From Paenibacillus sp. FSL R5-0345 (GTDB lineage Bacteria > Bacillota > Bacilli > Paenibacillales > Paenibacillaceae), in the NCBI RefSeq assembly GCF_000758585.1, contig NZ_CP009281.1, positions 5,580,001-5,644,000 of the forward strand: DNA of 64,000 nucleotides, given 5' to 3'. This document shows positions 53,001 to 61,067 of the stretch, piece after piece (the first letter of the stretch is position 1; every line of letters begins with the position of its first letter). Under the pieces are notes generated by a model that was not told the DNA's origin, searched no databases, and worked only from the letters and a program-made list of their open reading frames with translations. Made by a program: the position numbers and the translations under genes.

Positions 53001-53981
53001 ATTGTCAGTAGTGATCTTGAAATTGGTATAGGACAACCCGTAACCAAATGGATAGAGCACCTTATCTGGAGCAAAGGTCTCAAAATACCGATAACCTACA
53101 TAAATATCCTCACTATAAGAATTCTCAGTTTTGCTGCCAAAATGTGCAGTAGAAGGATAGTCAGCAAGTGTAGCTGCAATCGTATCGCTCAATTTACCGC
53201 TTGGCGTAACATCTCCGGTCAGCACATCGGCTACTGCACTTCCCCCTTCCATCCCCCCTTGCCATGTATACAAAATAGCAGCTTTGGGATAGTTTTTAGC
53301 CCATGACATATCGATAACGTTGGCTACGTTCAATACGATGGCCACTCGGTCGAATTTGGCATAGACCCGGTTAAGCATATCAACTTCAAGGTCTGTCAGC
53401 TTATAGGCACCCTTGACGTCCGTATTATCTTTATCTTCACCGGCTGTTCTGCCGATGATGACCACAGCAGCATCCGTTTTTGCTTTTGCTGCATCCACAA
53501 TTTCATCGGTTAAAGGCATTTCCGCCTGGGACCATGGCTCTGCTGCCCAGCCACCACCGCCGTTGTTGAAAGGATTCTTTTTGATCCAGTCGGCGTAGAC
53601 CTTCGCCAGCTCTTCATTTAACTTGAGACTGGGATTGTTCCGAAGCCCCTCCAGAATCCCGTTCACATAATCTACCCTTACAGCACCCCCAGATCCTGTG
53701 CCTGACTTGTAATAATGCGCTTGTATGCGGCCAAATACAGATACATTTTCACTCTTCTTGATAGGGAGCACTTGTTCATTCTCATTTACTTCTGACCCTG
53801 CTAGTTTATACTCCGGATTTTGCAGCAGCACGATACCTTCAGCGGCCACTTCCCGGGATACATCCGCTAAACCCGGGAGAACCTTGGCCATAACGGTAGA
53901 ACTGGTACCAGGCGTTATGATTGAGGTTATCAGAATGCAGCAGAATAATATTTTAAGTAAGCGATTACAATTATTCCTCAT
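47016..53981 (-). CDS. Giant SLH-anchored GH3 beta-glycosidase, permuted domain order
   Basis: The 2,321-residue secreted enzyme has a signal peptide, then the GH3 C-terminal domain (residues about 90-330, VVIIGRTAGE, LYPFGYGLSYTNF), a fibronectin-like domain, then the GH3 catalytic N-terminal domain (about 500-850). The nucleophile is Asp near residue 748 in GIVMTDWW, and GRNFEYFSEDP and KHFAANNQETDR are also present. This inverted order is known from BglB-type enzymes. It is followed by a concanavalin-like domain, a CBM6-like domain, a helical linker, a second lectin-like region, an InlB-type repeat (GYIFDGWFDN), four Ig-like repeats (ITAVQ.L.SK.V.FGT) and three SLH domains. The start at 53981 is the Met after GGTGATAAGT. 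Confidence 0.92.
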   Translation of the reverse strand: MRNNCNRLLKILFCCILITSIITPGTSSTVMAKVLPGLADVSREVAAEGIVLLQNPEYKLAGSEVNENEQVLPIKKSENVSVFGRIQAHYYKSGTGSGGAVRVDYVNGILEGLRNNPSLKLNEELAKVYADWIKKNPFNNGGGGWAAEPWSQAEMPLTDEIVDAAKAKTDAAVVIIGRTAGEDKDNTDVKGAYKLTDLEVDMLNRVYAKFDRVAIVLNVANVIDMSWAKNYPKAAILYTWQGGMEGGSAVADVLTGDVTPSGKLSDTIAATLADYPSTAHFGSKTENSYSEDIYVGYRYFETFAPDKVLYPFGYGLSYTNFKITTDNVTAGENEVAVTVTVQNTGKVEGKEVVQIYYGAPQGKLGKPAKELAAFAKTRLLQPGEAQSITITYDTKDMASYDDSGITGHDSSYVLEAGDYNIYVGNSVSDSVKQGVYSLNTLKVVETLQEALAPTKEFDRIKPGQPNGNGTFTTVTEKVPIRTTNLDERIKQNLPASIPQTGDKGYTLLDVYNQKVTMDQFIAQLSNNDLGAIILGEGMSSPKVTAGTAAAFGGVTKNLLKFGLPIDSAADGPSGIRMETNAEKATSIPNGTMLACTWNTELNERLFDLLGKEMLINNIDTLLGPGINIHRSPLNGRNFEYFSEDPLLTGIMAAAQTRGLQKNGTAPTIKHFAANNQETDRHLVNALVSERALREIYLKGYEMAVKSGKARSVMTSYGPVNGTWASSNYDLNTTILRGEWGFDGIVMTDWWAKMSEDQGFYATTNRYDETNGKAMVRAQNDLYMVIPNDYAETHKNRNNSTFNTMTSLANGSLTLGELQRSAKNITSFLMQSPAFARTAKIDYVVNYTPGKDWFRVNTDKSGDPQLSEITAGGKKIKIFNPLKLDYKAFGETTEISSYPEVKATATAGVDVSVRQADKDRPAAVITASAGGEKRIYKVIFTSEEGLEPIFENPTYAYLKNISIDGKPLEGFAQTRFSYDVGLSNGAALPKVTFESNDGVKATANVDLINKRVTIKCISSDQANSYVIQFGTTPQSDEFDTTSLSNFWTINKETATNAENSKNWSLSTAPGNLRIIAERGDFWSDHADLKNYFQQEAFGNWEATVKINMSKAPNQNYNGVGITASQDNNNYIWVKYEYSSGKIIGMTKETGGTEPVTIGQLSASQLTSIFGEKKELYLRLKKIGNSYSGYVSADGKEYISLGSTTANYANPKFGLLASNGSQTLTDPFIVDFDYVRINSDVALAVKKIGKNTKLKVAETEFASITPIITPVSSNDVDGGLCYTNTSKGEAISYKVNVEKEGMYKVTSRIRSSQSDVAQMSFGVYDGDKLLGTFDLTTTKGVWKTFRIPDIHLSEGEHTLRIVFESAGIDLNWLTFQLKQDNVDTSALDADIKAAQNIDMSAYTAYKKLKFNAVLEEVKAVLAEPINDEVVAEAIASLKTAITDLSLSSMPINIAPRETLKVENGIRIYPYNAPWIYATNTQFRFESGTEAMSYVNSNDLVYFGQVDLTNLVEVRVQYAREGGTSPSFKFYTEADNTGKPVKRATTTGRAYADAYSGGGSFELGNEFASISFAQKAGAAWGNYGMASTKQTPGNSYIDHYLTAETFLDRSKVTGKQNVYMIFNGLNANLQYVELIYAEPIEVNFDQNYLDAPSPTKVTALKGEALSSLPMAPEREGYIFDGWFDNKEGTGDALAAETVLNRSTVYYAKWTEDTHARDIVSIVQPQLLSVPFGTAAGELILPATVEATLGNKKVIHLPVQWDSKDYNGGKAGSYTLAGSFELPEGVLNSTHQTVSITVVVLPEGIKPIQITKVEKLEGKNVEFGTAFDKLELPSSVTVTLDTYEMKELVVQWSPTGYNGNAEGSYVLNGTMVLEEGMINPNDLKASITIQVMPEVIRIAEITAVQDLESKSVPFGTPFYGLKLPSSIKATLNNGETKEISIEWNDEGYNGDKQGTYILNGALVPVEGISNPKNLKATIKIDVLPEIVTIPEITAVQALVSKSVAYGTGFDALELPASVSVTLNTEVNRVISVQWNKEGYNGNAEGTYTIKGDLILPEGVGNPLGLKVQISVIVKPYSGGSGGDSGQPNTPTPTTPAVPTVPSIPGEVIKPGEQQPQTPKTDEKTKTPELIRQELKNKFKDAALIPTWAESAIAALMERNIIGGRTDGSFDPSGKVNRAEFVAMVVKSFNFSMGENQKQFTDVLKDAWYKNYVEIGTSNQLINGIGNGMFAPNSSISRQDLCVILFNALKKLNVELPQAMNHDFPDDASIAGYAKEAVYAFKDLGIVNGGSGGEMHPTASATRAEAAVIIKNVLDYYASVTSSKVK

Positions 53982-54430
53982 ACTTATCACCATTCCTTTC
54001 GATTAAGGTACAGCTTAGGATAATGGGTCATCGTAAAATATTCACTTCATAAATCAATAGGATGAATTTTCTTTCAGGAAGGAGTTATTCTCTAAAAATA
54101 ATTTGCGCCAGCCGCTGTGGAGTAAGGCTTATTCAAAGATCAAGTAAGTTACAGAACAGAACAAATCAGAATAAATCTAAACCGGTTTAGATTTTGTGCA
54201 TAATTCCCCTCTATTTCCCTGTTTTTTTGAGGAAGAACAGTACCAACTAACCCATCTTACAAATTAAAACGTGCGAAAATGTTCATTGATTCCCCCTTTA
54301 CTTTTGAACTCACATTGAATACTATCATCAGAATTATCATCCTAACATAGAAAATCCTCATAGATTTATTGAATATACTCATATATCACAAAGACAACAA
54401 GATCCAAGCAAACCGTCGCAAAAGGAAAAA
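53982..54430. other. Upstream region of the GH3 gene
   Basis: About 450 bp without a gene, AT-rich. It contains the LacI-type palindrome at 54173-54194 and no other structure that I can support. Confidence 0.5.
54173..54194 (-). promoter_or_regulatory. LacI-type operator
   Basis: A perfect 22-bp palindrome with 11-nt arms AAATCTAAACC. The central AAACCGGTTT with its CG dinucleotide is typical of LacI-family operators. It lies about 190 bp upstream of the GH3 start. Confidence 0.6.
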
Positions 54431-54457
54431 CAAAAGGACAGCCCCGCGGCTGTCCCT
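54431..54457 (-). terminator. Terminator of gpmA
   Basis: On the minus strand GGGACAGCC and GGCTGTCC pair around a GCGG loop and are followed by TTTTGTTTTT. Confidence 0.75.
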
Positions 54458-54467
54458 TAATCCCTAT

Positions 54468-55211
54468 TTACACATGTCCCTGCTTAGCAACATCCCGTGC
54501 CTTGGCTGCCACCTGTTCCGGATCACCTAAATAAAAGCGGCTGATTGGATTAATGTCCTCATCCAGTTTGTACACGAGGGGCACACCGGTAGGAATATTG
54601 AGCTCCAGCAGTGCTGCCTCATCAATATCCTCCATAAATTTGATCAACGCTCGCAGCGTATTTCCGTGAGCTGAAATAAGCACTCTTTCCTTTTTACGCA
54701 CAAGGGGGACAATGCGGTTTCTCCAGAAATCGCCCACACGATGAACAGTATCCTCCAGACTCTCGCCACGCGGGATATCTTCCGGGCGAGCACTGCTGTA
54801 GCGAATATCGTTTCTGGCATACCGGGGATCATCCAGCTCCAGCAGAGGGGGCCGAACCGATAAACTGCGTCTCCAGAGATGCAATTGTTCTTCACCGTAT
54901 TTTATCGCCGTTTCACTTTTACTGAGTCCCTGAAGTGCGCCGTAATGCCGTTCGTTTAGCTTCCAGGACTTTTGCACAGGAATCCACAGCAAATCCATTT
55001 CATCAAGAACATAGTTAAGTGTTTTGATCGATCGTTTGAGTACCGAGGCAAAAGCAAGATCAAACGTATACCCTTCATCCTTCAATAGCTTGCCAGCAGC
55101 CTTGGCCTCTTGAATACCCTTCTCGGTTAAATCGGGGTCACTCCAGCCCGTAAACAAATTCTGCACATTGTACTGGCTTTCACCATGACGTATAAGCACG
55201 ATTTCGTACAT
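54468..55211 (-). CDS. gpmA: 2,3-bisphosphoglycerate-dependent phosphoglycerate mutase
   Basis: GpmA interconverts 3- and 2-phosphoglycerate in glycolysis. The 247-residue length is normal. It shows VLIRHGESQYNVQNLFTGWSDPDLTEKG (phosphohistidine in RHGES), NERHYGALQGLSKSE, and the second catalytic His in VLISAHGNTLRALIKF. The start follows GGAGGAGAG. It is a single-gene unit between the GH3 gene and a long non-coding region. Confidence 0.96.
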   Translation of the reverse strand: MYEIVLIRHGESQYNVQNLFTGWSDPDLTEKGIQEAKAAGKLLKDEGYTFDLAFASVLKRSIKTLNYVLDEMDLLWIPVQKSWKLNERHYGALQGLSKSETAIKYGEEQLHLWRRSLSVRPPLLELDDPRYARNDIRYSSARPEDIPRGESLEDTVHRVGDFWRNRIVPLVRKKERVLISAHGNTLRALIKFMEDIDEAALLELNIPTGVPLVYKLDEDINPISRFYLGDPEQVAAKARDVAKQGHV

Positions 55212-55886
55212 TTTCTCTCTCCTCCCACCTATAGCTCTAGAACTCTGTCACGTGTGATTTTTACGATGCATTACAAGAATAATACTCTCCTTAGTAATAA
55301 CCCATTCACTCAAATAAATATCGACTACTAGCCAACATTGGACTTTTGAAACATCATCTGATGCGAGGTGTTGATTTAATTGCAGAATGCGCAACAGATC
55401 ATCCTTATTTTAACTCGTAAAAAGATTTCGTTGTACTTCGTGCAATAGATCACCGTGATAATCTTTAGAATCGGTGTTTCCCCTGCATTTGATTGTAAGA
55501 TGTGCAACAGAATGCAAAATTACCCTCAAAGGAGTTCATTCTATTGTATAAAATACAACGTTAAGGATGATTAACCCTTCAGTTTGCCAAAAAAACCGGC
55601 AGCCTGTTGGCCCCGGTTATTTAAAGTCTTTGGTCATATCCAGCGTTGATATACCTGCTTGCTTAGTTTAGAACCAGCTATCTATGGCAAAAGCACTCGA
55701 CTGTTTTAATCGTTTTAAACGGTTTCTAAAAATCCTTGCGCCTCCACTTTTACAATCAGTGTTGCAGATTCGGCGTCTGATCACCATCCTATGTGTCTCC
55801 CCTTCCAAGATGTTATGTAAATTCTCTGTAAACTAAACTGCAAAGTATTTACCCTTGGATGACATATCTGAAACAAAGAATGGAAA
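55212..55886. other. Long non-coding region with repeats
   Basis: No gene is supported over about 670 bp. Between 55372 and 55562 short related words recur (GCGCAACAGA, GTGCAATAGA, GTGCAACAGA), as in an old repeat. A hairpin at 55594-55618 (AACCGG with CCGGTT) and a TTTTAAACGGTTT word near 55710 may be regulatory. I see nothing else. Confidence 0.45.
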
Positions 55887-56672
55887 TCAGCGGATCTCGG
55901 ATGGACTTTTTCCGGTGTATTGCTTGAACTGGCGGCTAAAAAAGAAAATATCACGATATCCAAGAGCATCCGCTACCTCAGTCACATTCATTCCTGCGTA
56001 AAGCAGCAAATGCTGAGCACGCTCAATCCGGGCACGGATGACATAAGATTGAACGGATGAGCCGGTAAGCTCCTTGAACTTAATTGAAAAATACCGCGGT
56101 GACAGCCCTGCACGTGCAGCAAGATCCTCTACGCGATGCGGAATTCCGGGATGCTGGCTCACATAGTTCGCTATTTCGTGAATAATCTCTGTTAAATGGT
56201 TGCTAGCATAACGTTCTACAGGCTTCACTCGGTCCTCCCTAAGCAGATGAATCATTAGTTGTTTTAGAACAAGCTGCCCTTCTTCCTCAGCCGCGTACGT
56301 ATCCACTAAGAATAGTCGAACGTAACGAGCAAGCAGATGCTCAAATTCAACCGTTTCTGCAAGTACGCGATAGGGCAGCGGAATCTCCGTCACCTCTCCC
56401 GTGACATCAAAATGAATATATGTAAGGACAAGCGGTCGTTGCGGATTATGAGTAGCGCTTGTATGGTCACCCGGACGGAACAAGAAACAGCTACCCTTGC
56501 CCACTTGGAAGGGTTCCCCGTTACGTATAACCGTCCCTTCCCCGCTCCATACATAGAATAAATCATAATTTTGTAGCGACTTCTCTCTTTTTTGCCATTT
56601 CCAGCTTGGTTCGCACACAATCTTCGCCAAGGCAGGTAATATAACAAAAGAGGACGGCGATGCGTGCAGCAT
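55887..56672 (-). CDS. AraC family transcriptional regulator
   Basis: This 261-residue regulator has an N-terminal cupin-like sensor (GTVIRNGEPFQVGKGSCFLFRPGDHTSATH, about residues 45-75) and a C-terminal double helix-turn-helix. The first HTH is VEDLAARAGLSPRYFSIKFKELTGSSVQSYV and the second NVTEVADALGYRDIFFFSRQFKQYTGKSPSEIR. The start at 56672 is behind GGGAGGG; the longer ATG at 56702 lies within the repeats. It probably controls carbohydrate or surface genes. The leader is formed by a 62-bp tandem repeat. Confidence 0.9.
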   Translation of the reverse strand: MLHASPSSFVILPALAKIVCEPSWKWQKREKSLQNYDLFYVWSGEGTVIRNGEPFQVGKGSCFLFRPGDHTSATHNPQRPLVLTYIHFDVTGEVTEIPLPYRVLAETVEFEHLLARYVRLFLVDTYAAEEEGQLVLKQLMIHLLREDRVKPVERYASNHLTEIIHEIANYVSQHPGIPHRVEDLAARAGLSPRYFSIKFKELTGSSVQSYVIRARIERAQHLLLYAGMNVTEVADALGYRDIFFFSRQFKQYTGKSPSEIR

Positions 56673-56694
56673 AACGTTCCCTCCCAAAAGTTTT

Positions 56695-56880
56695 GTTAGC
56701 ATAATCTACTTTGAGTTACTTCGCAAAACTTGCTTCGTAAGCGTTCACTTCGTTTTGTTAGCATAATCTACTTTGAGTTACTCCGCAAAACTTGCTTCGT
56801 AAGCGTTCACTTCGTTTTGTTAGCATAATCTACTTTGAGTTCCTTCGCAAAACTTGCTTCGTAAGCATTCACTTCGTTTT
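56695..56880 (-). repeat. Three tandem 62-bp repeats in the AraC leader
   Basis: The units begin at 56695, 56757 and 56819 (GTTAGCATAATC...) with only three or four changes among them. Each contains a 5-nt arm pair (AAAAC/GTTTT) on the RNA strand. The last unit ends 27 bp from the MocR gene. A related single copy lies at 23165-23233. Confidence 0.85.
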
Positions 56881-56907
56881 GCTTCCCATCCCCACCATCA
56901 TACCTTG

Positions 56908-58404
56908 TCATGTTGCACTTTGTACATCTTCCCATGCCAAAAGCAGGCGCTTTACTCCTTCTTCCAGCTCCACTGCACTAAGATGGGCAAAAGCAAAACA
57001 TGCGGCTGGTTCCCCCAGCGAAACTTGATATAACGCCGCATCTCTGAAATCTGTACCGCGCCTGCGCGCCGCCAAACGGAATGCTACGAATTCTTCGCGA
57101 CTGCGTAGCCACCGTGCATATACTTGCAGCCCCGCATCACCGGGTAGCAGCTCAAACAGCTCTTTAAGCTTTTCTGTCAGCAGAGCTCTAAGAATACGGC
57201 CGCGCTCGCCGTAAATACGGGTCTTCCGACGTAGATGACGACCATAACCGCCAGTATTCATAAACCGCGCTAATGCACGCTGTTCCAGGAGTCCTACTGG
57301 TGAGGGCTCATACAGCCCCTTTGCGGCGATCGTCGGTTTCACCAGAGAGGGAGGAAGCACGGCAAAGCCAAGCCGAAGGCCAGAGAACATCGTGTTCGAG
57401 AAGGAGCCAATATACACCACTCGTTCTCCGCGATCTAGCGCTTTTAAAGGCTCAATTGGACGTCCTGACCACCGAAACTCACTATCATAATCATCTTCAA
57501 TAATAAGCGCATCATGCTGCTGAGCCCATTCCAATAAGGTCCGCCGTCTTTCCAAGGGTAGCACGACGCCTGTAGGAAATTGACGACTCGGTGTAACAAA
57601 CAACAAGCGTGCATCCCAATCCTCCGGGATAAGCCCGCTTCCATCCAGCTTGCCACTCAGCAATTGACCTCCAGTGATCTCTACCGCTCGGCGAATCCCA
57701 TGAAAACCCGGGTCCTCTACGACAGCCGAACCTCCCGCATCCAGCAGCAGCTGGGTCAATATAACGATGCCTTGCATCGAACCGCTAAACAATACGATAT
57801 GCTCAGCATCCGCACGAATTCCGCGGGTAATCCGCAGATGCGCAGCAATAGCTTTCCGAAGTCCTGCATCACCTTGAGGCGGACAAGTGCTCTGCAACAA
57901 TCCGCCTTCTTTGCCTCCGGCATAAGACAACGCACTGCGCCATTCGGAATACGGAAAATGCTCCATCCGCATACCACTGCTCAGGAAGCTCACAACATGC
58001 TTGCTACTTTGCTCATATAAGGGTGTCGGACGCGCGAGCAGTCTCCTGCCCCATGCTGATAGGGGGATTGTTGTCTCAGTTAATCCGCTTACTCCAGCCG
58101 CTGATTCCGAAGCCTTATTTTCACCCTTATTATTACCAGAAGCTGAAGAGAAGCTATCCTCCGATACGAATGTCCCCCGCCCAGTCACCGTCCTTACATA
58201 ACCATCAGCGAGCAACATGTCATACACCTGCGAGACCGACCCGCGCGACATGTCATAGTGCATTGCCAGACTTCGTGTAGACGGAAGCTGAGTGCTGCCT
58301 GGGAGAGTTCCCTCCAATATTGCAGCGCGGAGCGCGTGATATAGCGCTAGATATTTGTAACGGTATATCGCTAGATATTGATCGTATGCCAGCGTGATAT
58401 TCAT
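56908..58404 (-). CDS. MocR/GntR regulator with aminotransferase domain
   Basis: This 498-residue protein fuses a GntR winged helix (about residues 15-80, with LPSTRSLAMHYDMSRGSVSQVYDMLLADGYV) to a class I aminotransferase-like domain. The latter includes LIIEDDYDSEFRWSG and VYIGSFSNTMFSGLRLGF, which holds the PLP-binding Lys position region. In PdxR/GabR-type proteins PLP is the effector. The start at 58404 follows AAGGAGGG. It is divergent from the pyridoxamine 5'-phosphate oxidase-like gene at 58546. Confidence 0.92.
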   Translation of the reverse strand: MNITLAYDQYLAIYRYKYLALYHALRAAILEGTLPGSTQLPSTRSLAMHYDMSRGSVSQVYDMLLADGYVRTVTGRGTFVSEDSFSSASGNNKGENKASESAAGVSGLTETTIPLSAWGRRLLARPTPLYEQSSKHVVSFLSSGMRMEHFPYSEWRSALSYAGGKEGGLLQSTCPPQGDAGLRKAIAAHLRITRGIRADAEHIVLFSGSMQGIVILTQLLLDAGGSAVVEDPGFHGIRRAVEITGGQLLSGKLDGSGLIPEDWDARLLFVTPSRQFPTGVVLPLERRRTLLEWAQQHDALIIEDDYDSEFRWSGRPIEPLKALDRGERVVYIGSFSNTMFSGLRLGFAVLPPSLVKPTIAAKGLYEPSPVGLLEQRALARFMNTGGYGRHLRRKTRIYGERGRILRALLTEKLKELFELLPGDAGLQVYARWLRSREEFVAFRLAARRRGTDFRDAALYQVSLGEPAACFAFAHLSAVELEEGVKRLLLAWEDVQSAT

Positions 58405-58545
58405 TGTTCCCTCCTTGGCCCGCAAGTGGCCCATTAAAAACAATCTTAATTGGTACTTTTTAATTGTCAACCACTCTACTATTCTTGAAAGAACATCTAC
58501 ATCGGAGCAAACGCTCTACACTATTAAGAAAAGGACGTGATCCCT

Positions 58546-59163
58546 ATGCGCAGAAAAGAATTTCAAGTAGATCAGGAGGAAGAATTGGTCTCTTTTCTAA
58601 ACGGAATGAGCTTCGGTTTTCTCGGGACAAGCGATGAACAGGGGCTGCCGAGGGTGACTCCGCTGAATTTTGTATATACAGGTGGGTGTTTCTATTTTCA
58701 CGGCAGTCATGCTGGTGGCAAAATGAAGGCGATCCGCAATCAACAGAAGGTCTGCTTTACTGTAGCGGATGAGTATGCACTGATTCCGTCTTATTTTAGC
58801 GATCCAGAGATGGCCTGCCCAGCAACCGCGTATTTTAAAAGTGTTACAGCCTACGGCACAGCCGAGCCTGTCGAAGACATTAGCGAAAAAGCCACCGTGC
58901 TCTCCTTATTTATGAATAAGCTTCAGCCCGAGGGTGGTTATGATCCCATTGATGCGGAAGACCCTAGGTACCGTTCCCGTCTAAAGGGAGTTGCCGTTGT
59001 ACGTATTACCCCCGATGAGATCACTGCGAAGTTTAAGTTTGGGCAAAATTTAAAAGAAGAAGGACGTTCTGGAGTCATCTCCGGTCTGTCTGAAAGAAAT
59101 CATCCACGGGATGCAGAAACCATTGAAATGATGAAAAAATACTGCCCCTACCACTCCGAATAA
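58546..59163 (+). CDS. Pyridoxamine 5'-phosphate oxidase-like flavin protein
   Basis: This 205-residue protein has the split-barrel flavin-binding fold: LNGMSFGFLGTSDEQGLPRVTPLNFVYTGGCFYFHGSHAGGKMKAIRNQQKVCFTVAD. It resembles Nim/HugZ-type 'pyridoxamine 5'-phosphate oxidase family' proteins, not a clear PdxH. The ATG at 58546 follows AAAGGA by 10 nt. Its divergence from a MocR regulator suggests PLP-responsive control, perhaps of vitamin B6-related detoxification. Substrate is unknown. Confidence 0.85.
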   Translation: MRRKEFQVDQEEELVSFLNGMSFGFLGTSDEQGLPRVTPLNFVYTGGCFYFHGSHAGGKMKAIRNQQKVCFTVADEYALIPSYFSDPEMACPATAYFKSVTAYGTAEPVEDISEKATVLSLFMNKLQPEGGYDPIDAEDPRYRSRLKGVAVVRITPDEITAKFKFGQNLKEEGRSGVISGLSERNHPRDAETIEMMKKYCPYHSE

Positions 59164-59258
59164 TATATAAGATAGACCTGATTCTCATACAAAAATGGGC
59201 ATTATGTATAGTGTAAAACTTATACTTCTTTAAATTTTAAAAAAACGTATCTTTCCAA

Positions 59259-59287
59259 GTGACGGTTGCAAGCCGCGGTGATATAAT
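59259..59287 (+). promoter_or_regulatory. Promoter of the aminotransferase gene
   Basis: -35-like GTGACG (59259-59264), a 17-nt spacer and a perfect -10 TATAAT (59282-59287). It lies 56 nt upstream of the start codon. Confidence 0.45.
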
Positions 59288-59342
59288 GTTAGGCAATGTT
59301 AACAGTATGTTATCCCCAAAGAACCCTGGAAGGATGAAACTG

Positions 59343-60644
59343 ATGAATCCACTAGCTGGACAATTGAACGAAAGCATCAAAGCAGGAAATGAACATGTGT
59401 ATGATATGCTCTCTACGCTTGGCAAAGAAATTTACTTCCCTAAGGAGGGCATTCTGAGCCAATCCGCTGAAGCAGGTGCTCACGCCAAGAAATACAATGC
59501 AACCATCGGGATTGCCACCGAAGGCGGCGTGCCTATGCACCTCGGCATCATTCAGGATAAGCTCTCTGCTTACAATCCTAAGGATCTGTATAGCTATGCT
59601 CCACCGGCAGGTAAACCTGAGCTACGTACTGTATGGCGTGAAAAAATGCAACGTGAAAACCCATCACTTGAAGGAAAATCCTTCAGTAATCCTGTTGTGA
59701 CCAATGCCCTGACTCATGGGCTTAGCATTGTGGCTGACCTCTTCGCAGAGCCAGGCGACGCAATTATCTATCCAGATAAGAACTGGGAAAACTATGAACT
59801 GACCTTCGGAATCCGCCGTCATGGGGAGACTGTTAACTATCCACTTTTCACAGAAGAAATGACCTTTAACAGTGCGGGTCTTGAAGAAGCGCTGCTGGCT
59901 CAAAAAGAACGCGGAAAAGCGATCGTTCTGTTGAACTTCCCTAACAATCCTACTGGATATACTCCAGGGATGAAGGAAGGCGATGAAATCGTCGCTGCTA
60001 TCCTTCGTGCGGCTGAAGAAGGTATTAACGTGGTTGTCGTAAGCGATGACGCCTACTTCGGACTGTTCTTTGAAGATTCACTAAAGGAATCATTGTTCGG
60101 TAAATTAGCTAATATTCACCCACGTGTGCTTCCAATTAAGATTGACGGAGCGACTAAAGAGGAGTACGTATGGGGCTTCCGTGTTGGCTTCATCACTTAT
60201 GCCTCGGAAGATAAGGATCTGCTGGTTGCCTTGGAGCAAAAAACATTAGGCATCATTCGCGCCACCATTTCCAGCGGTGCACATCCTTCGCAGACCTTTG
60301 TACTGGATGCACTGAAATCACCGCAATTCGAAGAACAGAAGGATGGAAAGTTCCAAATCATGAAAGGCCGTGCGAATAAAGTAAAGGCGCTGCTAGATAG
60401 CGGCAAATACGGCGATGATGTATGGACATATTATCCTTTTAACTCCGGATACTTTATGTGTCTGAAGCTTCATACCGTTTCGGCTGAAGCCCTTCGGCTT
60501 CACCTAATTCATAATTACGGACTGGGCACTATCGCTCTCGGAGAAACTGATCTGCGTATTGCCTTCTCTTGTATCGAAGAAGATCAGCTCGAAGATCTAT
60601 TCGATCTTGTATACGCAGGCGTGCGTGATCTGGAAAAAGCTTAA
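59343..60644 (+). CDS. PLP-dependent aminotransferase, class I/II
   Basis: This 433-residue fold-type I enzyme has LNFPNNPTGYTP, VVVSDDAYFGLFF (Asp that binds the pyridine N), DGATKEEYVWGFRVGFI (the PLP Lys in this block) and LGETDLRIAFSCIEE at the C-terminus. The start at 59343 follows GGAAGG by 9 nt; a longer frame from 59259 would overlap the promoter. Substrate is not clear, but the sequence is near aromatic/branched-chain type enzymes. Confidence 0.88.
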   Translation: MNPLAGQLNESIKAGNEHVYDMLSTLGKEIYFPKEGILSQSAEAGAHAKKYNATIGIATEGGVPMHLGIIQDKLSAYNPKDLYSYAPPAGKPELRTVWREKMQRENPSLEGKSFSNPVVTNALTHGLSIVADLFAEPGDAIIYPDKNWENYELTFGIRRHGETVNYPLFTEEMTFNSAGLEEALLAQKERGKAIVLLNFPNNPTGYTPGMKEGDEIVAAILRAAEEGINVVVVSDDAYFGLFFEDSLKESLFGKLANIHPRVLPIKIDGATKEEYVWGFRVGFITYASEDKDLLVALEQKTLGIIRATISSGAHPSQTFVLDALKSPQFEEQKDGKFQIMKGRANKVKALLDSGKYGDDVWTYYPFNSGYFMCLKLHTVSAEALRLHLIHNYGLGTIALGETDLRIAFSCIEEDQLEDLFDLVYAGVRDLEKA

Positions 60645-60665
60645 CCCATCTTTCATATTCCCTAC

Positions 60666-60699
60666 AATCAGCTCCGCTTTTGCGGGGCTGATTTTTTTC
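60666..60699 (+). terminator. Intrinsic terminator
   Basis: AATCAGCTCCGC pairs with GCGGGGCTGATT and is followed by a T-run, downstream of the aminotransferase gene. Confidence 0.85.
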
Positions 60700-60792
60700 T
60701 GGACTCCTCCGGCATTGGCCTATACATGCTTCTCTCTCCGCACATACAATACGATGTACACAAGTACAACACACACCGAAAGGGGAATGAAC

Positions 60793-60912
60793 ATGAGCGA
60801 AGAAGTAAGAGGCGGATTTAACGGTTGTTGTGGCGGTGGATTCACAAGCACTGGCGCCATTCTGGTTCTCTTTATCCTGCTGGTAATCATCAGCCGTTCA
60901 CTCTTTGTCTAA
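60793..60912 (+). CDS. YjcZ-family sporulation miniprotein
   Basis: This 39-residue protein starts at ATG 60793 behind AAAGGGG. It has a Gly/Cys-rich head (GGFNGCCGGGF) and a single hydrophobic helix (TGAILVLFILLVIISRSLFV), the pattern of YjcZ/YczN-type spore membrane miniproteins. These are SigG- or SigK-type sporulation genes in Bacillus; here no promoter is recognised. It was too short for ordinary gene calls. Confidence 0.8.
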   Translation: MSEEVRGGFNGCCGGGFTSTGAILVLFILLVIISRSLFV

Positions 60913-61067
60913 CTAGAGATGACATTTTGGGGAGAGAGCCTCGAGCTCTTTCCCATTTCCCGTAGTACGTCTCATTCCCCATCAATTATATCCCCACTAA
61001 GTTGGGCTTTGCTTCGATGCGTACTCAGGTACTATGCGGGAGCCCCAATATATACTTTCTGATACGT

